The position numbers were made by a program, and so were the translations under genes. Shown here piece by piece: positions 60,696 through 64,000 of a stretch of DNA of 64,000 nt. The notes below the pieces were generated by a model. That model was given only the letters and a program-made list of their open reading frames with translations, was not told the origin of the DNA and did no database searches. This DNA comes from an uncultured Eubacteriales bacterium (GTDB lineage: Bacteria > Bacillota > Clostridia > Oscillospirales > CAG-272). Position 1 is the stretch's first letter; every line of letters starts with the position of its first letter. The stretch is taken from the NCBI GenBank assembly GCA_949299535.1, contig CASGAQ010000006.1, positions 1-64,000 of the forward strand. Direction: 5' to 3'.

Positions 60696-63329
60696 ATGAG
60701 AAAAGAACTTGAAAAAACTTATGATCCGTCAAAAATCGAAAAAGACACCTATATAAATTGGTGCGATAAAGGATATTTTAAGCCGCGCGAAAACAGTTCC
60801 AAAGGTCATTACACTATTGTTATCCCCCCTCCAAACGTAACAGGCAAACTTCATATGGGACATGCTCTCGATGAAACGCTTCAAGACACACTCATAAGAT
60901 TCAAACGTATGCAGGGATATTCCACCCTATGGGTACCCGGAACAGACCACGCCGGCATTGCAACACAGATAAAAGTCGAAGAAGTCCTCAGAAAAGAACA
61001 AGGACTTTCAAGATACGATCTTGGGCGTGAAAGATTTACGGAACTTGTTTGGGATTGGAAAAAGCAGTATGGCGGAACTATAATAAACCAGCTTAAAACT
61101 CTCGGTGCCTCCTGCGATTGGTCACGAGAAAGATTTACTATGGACGAAACACTCTCAGCCGCTGTAAAGAAAGTTTTCGTTTCCCTTTACAACAAAGGTC
61201 TTATTTACCGTGGCTACCGAATAGCGAATTTTTGTCCCAGATGTGCAACCGCCCTTTCCGACGCAGAAGTGGAATATGCTGATAAAGAAGGTTCTTTCTG
61301 GCACATCAGATACCCCATAAAAGGTGAACAAGATAAATATATAACGATAGCGACGACTCGCCCCGAAACGCTTCTCGGCGATACTGCGGTTGCAGTAAAT
61401 CCCGAAGATGAAAGATATACCCATCTCGTCGGAAAAACTCTCATTTTGCCTCTTGTAAACAGAGAGATACCCGTAATAGCGGACGATTACGTTGAAAAAG
61501 ATTTCGGAACAGGCTGTGTTAAAATAACGCCTTGCCATGATCCTAACGACTTCGAAGTCGGAAAACGCCACGACTTGCCTATGGTAAGCGTTATCGATAA
61601 TCATGGAAAAATCACAAAAGACGGCGGAAAATACGAAGGACTTGACAGATACGAAGCAAGAAAACAGATAGTAGCAGATCTCGAAGAGGGCAGCTTCCTC
61701 GTTAAAGTTGAAAAATGCTCTCACAATGTAGGACATTGTTGCCGCTGCGGCACTGACGTAGAACCGCTTGCTTCCCGTCAGTGGTTCGTAAAAATGGAAC
61801 CCTTGGCAAAGGAAGCTATCCGCGTTGTTGAAGAAGGCGAAATAAAATTTGTTCCCGACAGATTTTCAAAGATCTATCTCAACTGGATGAACGGAATACA
61901 TGACTGGTGCATCTCCCGTCAGCTCTGGTGGGGACACAGAATACCTGCTTACTACTGCGATGAATGCGGTCACATAGAAGCCTCCGAAACAGATGTCCTT
62001 ACCTGCCCTAAGTGCGGAAGCACTAAAGTACATCAGGACGAGGACGTACTTGACACATGGTTCTCCTCTGCCCTTTGGCCTTTCTCAACACTCGGCTGGC
62101 CTGACAAAGAATCCGAAGATCTCAAGAAATTCTATCCTACCGATACGCTCGTTACGGGATACGATATAATAACCTTCTGGGTTTCAAGAATGATAACCAT
62201 GGGCATGGAGCATATGAAAGAAAAACCTTTCTCCACAGTATTTATCCATGGTCTTGTACGTGATGCTCAGGGCCGCAAGATGTCTAAATCTCTCGGCAAC
62301 GGTATTGATCCCATTGATATTATAAATCAGTACGGTGCCGATGCTCTTCGTTTCGCTCTTGTTACAGGCAATGCGCCCGGAAACGATATGCGTTTCTCCC
62401 AGGAGAAGATAGAAGCCGCAAGAAACTTTACCAATAAGATTTGGAACGCTTCTCGATTTGCTTTGATGAACATTCCGGAAACGCTTGAAGATACCGAGCT
62501 TCCCGCAGAAAAAGATATGCGTCTTGAAGATAAGTGGATACTTTCGAAACTCAACACTCTTACGCGCGAAGTTACGGATAACCTTGAAAAATATGAACTC
62601 GGCGTTGCGCTTGCCAAACTCTATGATTTCATATGGAACAATTTCTGCGACTGGTATATAGAAGTCCTCAAACCCAGATTTGCCGATGACTGCGAGAATG
62701 CTTGCCGCGTTCTTTCATATGTTCTTCGCACATCGATGGAATTGCTTCACCCGTTTATGCCGTTTATCACGGAAACTATTTGGCAGGCTCTTCCCCACAA
62801 CGGCGAAAGTATTATGATTTCCGATTATCCCGAATATAATGAAAAGCACTGCTTCCCGAATGAGGAGCTTGCTATGGAACGTCTTATCTCTGCTATACGA
62901 GCAATACGCAACCGCCGCGCGGAAATGAATGTAGCGCCTTCCAAAAAGACAAAACTCTATATAGTAACAAACGATAAAAGCACGTTCAATGAGGCCGTAA
63001 CGCCTTTCTTTGTAAAATTGGCTTCTGCGTCCGATGTAGAATACCTCGCTGAATACCATGACGACCGCGCCGTACAAATCGTTGCAGACCGCGCAGTCAT
63101 CTATATTCCTCTTGCCGAAATGATAGATTTCGAGGTCGAAATAGCTCGTCTTAAAAAGGAAAGAGAAAAAATGATATCCGAGATCGAACGAATCGACAAG
63201 AAGCTTGCAAACGAGGGATTCGTAGCCAAAGCTCCCGCCGCCGTCATAGAAGGTGAAAAGAAGAAACGCGAAGGTTATGCCGACAAGCTCAAAGCAATAG
63301 ACGAATCTATTGCTAAATATACATTTTAA
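60696..63329 (+). CDS. valS: Valyl-tRNA synthetase
   Basis: A class I synthetase of 877 residues, in the usual size range. HIGH appears in [18 protein letters not shown] (about 46-63), KMSKS in [17 protein letters not shown] (near 520), with the editing domain between them ([17 protein letters not shown]). The C-terminal coiled coil ([19 protein letters not shown]) is complete. AGGAAG lies before the ATG. Confidence 0.96.
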   Translation: MRKELEKTYDPSKIEKDTYINWCDKGYFKPRENSSKGHYTIVIPPPNVTGKLHMGHALDETLQDTLIRFKRMQGYSTLWVPGTDHAGIATQIKVEEVLRKEQGLSRYDLGRERFTELVWDWKKQYGGTIINQLKTLGASCDWSRERFTMDETLSAAVKKVFVSLYNKGLIYRGYRIANFCPRCATALSDAEVEYADKEGSFWHIRYPIKGEQDKYITIATTRPETLLGDTAVAVNPEDERYTHLVGKTLILPLVNREIPVIADDYVEKDFGTGCVKITPCHDPNDFEVGKRHDLPMVSVIDNHGKITKDGGKYEGLDRYEARKQIVADLEEGSFLVKVEKCSHNVGHCCRCGTDVEPLASRQWFVKMEPLAKEAIRVVEEGEIKFVPDRFSKIYLNWMNGIHDWCISRQLWWGHRIPAYYCDECGHIEASETDVLTCPKCGSTKVHQDEDVLDTWFSSALWPFSTLGWPDKESEDLKKFYPTDTLVTGYDIITFWVSRMITMGMEHMKEKPFSTVFIHGLVRDAQGRKMSKSLGNGIDPIDIINQYGADALRFALVTGNAPGNDMRFSQEKIEAARNFTNKIWNASRFALMNIPETLEDTELPAEKDMRLEDKWILSKLNTLTREVTDNLEKYELGVALAKLYDFIWNNFCDWYIEVLKPRFADDCENACRVLSYVLRTSMELLHPFMPFITETIWQALPHNGESIMISDYPEYNEKHCFPNEELAMERLISAIRAIRNRRAEMNVAPSKKTKLYIVTNDKSTFNEAVTPFFVKLASASDVEYLAEYHDDRAVQIVADRAVIYIPLAEMIDFEVEIARLKKEREKMISEIERIDKKLANEGFVAKAPAAVIEGEKKKREGYADKLKAIDESIAKYTF

Positions 63330-63509
63330 TGTCCATAAATTATAACCTCCAAGGAAATCCTTCTTATGTTCGAAAAAATAACCCGATAAGAAATTAACCG
63401 TATTATTCCCATGAAACCAGGCAAAAATTTTATCGTCAATGTAATTGAGATTATTTCCTTTCACAAACGACTAAATTATACAATATAATTTTCAAAGAGG
63501 GTGAATGTT

Positions 63510-64000
63510 ATGAAAAAAATCATTTCTGTTTTATTCATTATTTTAGCACTTTGCACACTGATCTCATGCGGAAGCGGAAGCGTTTCAAACGATGAATCAT
63601 TGAAGAATGATTTTTCCCAAAGCGAAGACACAAATATTTCACACGCTACTGACGCCGAAACAAATTATGAAGAAAAAATAATCAAAACATACAGCCTTCG
63701 TTTGCAAACGGATAATTATACCGTATCCAAAAACAATATTATAGATACGGCTCGTACAATGGGAGGATATGTTGCTGAATCTTCTGAACAATACGGTGTA
63801 AATTATTCGGACAACGAATACAGAACTCTCTCTTTGACCGTAAGAGTTCCTCAGGAAAAAGCAGACGAGTATGTCGAAAGCATAACACAGAATGTCTTCG
63901 TCATCTCAAATAATCTCTCCACGGAAAATATAACGGACTCATATTATGACTTGGAATCAACGCTCGAAAGCCTCATAGCACAGGAGGCTCGTATACAAAA
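63510..64000 (+). CDS. DUF4349 lipoprotein, cut by the window end
   Basis: The first 163 codons of a lipoprotein, open to the last base. The signal peptide ends in the lipobox LISC with Cys20, then a Ser/Asn/Asp linker. From about residue 55 the DUF4349 pattern appears: TYSLRLQTDNYTVSKNNI, TVRVPQEKADEYVESI, and NNLSTENITDSYYDLESTLESL, which leads into a coiled coil. AGAGGGTGA lies upstream of the ATG. The function of DUF4349 proteins is not established. Confidence 0.85.
   Translation, partial: MKKIISVLFIILALCTLISCGSGSVSNDESLKNDFSQSEDTNISHATDAETNYEEKIIKTYSLRLQTDNYTVSKNNIIDTARTMGGYVAESSEQYGVNYSDNEYRTLSLTVRVPQEKADEYVESITQNVFVISNNLSTENITDSYYDLESTLESLIAQEARIQ

Noticed and set aside
1..64000. CRISPR array, prophage or intact transposase
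   Set aside because: No regularly spaced direct repeats, no phage structural genes and no DDE or tyrosine/serine recombinase were seen.

Overview
The window is chromosomal DNA from an endospore-forming Clostridia-type Firmicute, low to moderate in GC and with frequent ATA isoleucine codons. The evidence is the spoIIA operon (spoIIAA, spoIIAB, sigF) at the left end, a complete eight-gene spoIIIA operon (spoIIIAA to spoIIIAH) at 52.4-57.2 kb, a YlmC/YmxH-type sporulation protein, and Firmicute-style gene order and ribosome binding sites. I cannot name the genus.

Layout. 0-1.8 kb: spoIIA operon. 1.8-5.8 kb: minus-strand SulP permease, PAP2-like membrane protein, small membrane protein and NagD-type HAD phosphatase. 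6.0 kb: tRNA-Thr. 6.2-9.0 kb: a lipid-anchored or membrane-anchored unknown and a GDPD-PHP fusion. 9.0-11.2 kb: rpsB-tsf with a strongly structured leader, then ymxH-like. 11.3-13.7 kb: ferredoxin-type (QueG-like) protein, nitroreductase and ArsR regulator. 14.1-16.4 kb: a DUF1538 membrane protein with two P-II-like proteins. 16.7-21.2 kb: hydroxyacid dehydrogenase, membrane proteins including a compact FNT channel, a Cys-rich protein, a small P-loop protein behind a structured leader, and DUF951. 21.3-24.0 kb: uxuA-kdgA-kdgK, which takes mannonate to KDPG cleavage products. 24.5-28.6 kb: ychF, nfo, topB. 28.8-29.1 kb: tRNA-Gly, tRNA-Arg and tRNA-His. 30.2-32.8 kb: VUT transporter, SDR and an unknown membrane protein. 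32.9-37.6 kb: gltX-glnS-LUD protein and an MBL hydrolase. 37.8-47.1 kb: tagA-like, thyX, a degenerate PfkB protein, ruvX, glyQS, acetyltransferase, tex and a stand-alone sugar ABC ATPase.

47.2-52.4 kb is an accessory cassette of flavin and redox genes: an iron-sulfur flavoprotein type, a broken flavodoxin, a two-domain flavodoxin lipoprotein, an aldo/keto reductase, a MerR regulator, a broken second aldo/keto reductase and a flavin reductase. It differs from its neighbours in codon use (ATT/ATC rather than ATA for Ile), holds several decayed genes, and is bounded by two related hairpin repeats in inverted orientation. A promoter with the 19-bp spacer typical of MerR control lies in its divergent centre.

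57.3-64.0 kb: HAD phosphatases, SGNH hydrolase, DUF4177, valS, and the start of a DUF4349 lipoprotein cut by the window end.

Most genes are ordinary housekeeping. The parts best worth following up are the P-II/P-II/DUF1538 module, the GDPD-PHP fusion whose GDPD half has lost catalytic residues, the PfkB protein lacking its catalytic Asp, the MerR redox cassette, and the structured leaders upstream of rpsB and of the small P-loop gene. I found no CRISPR array, prophage, intact insertion sequence or rRNA gene.
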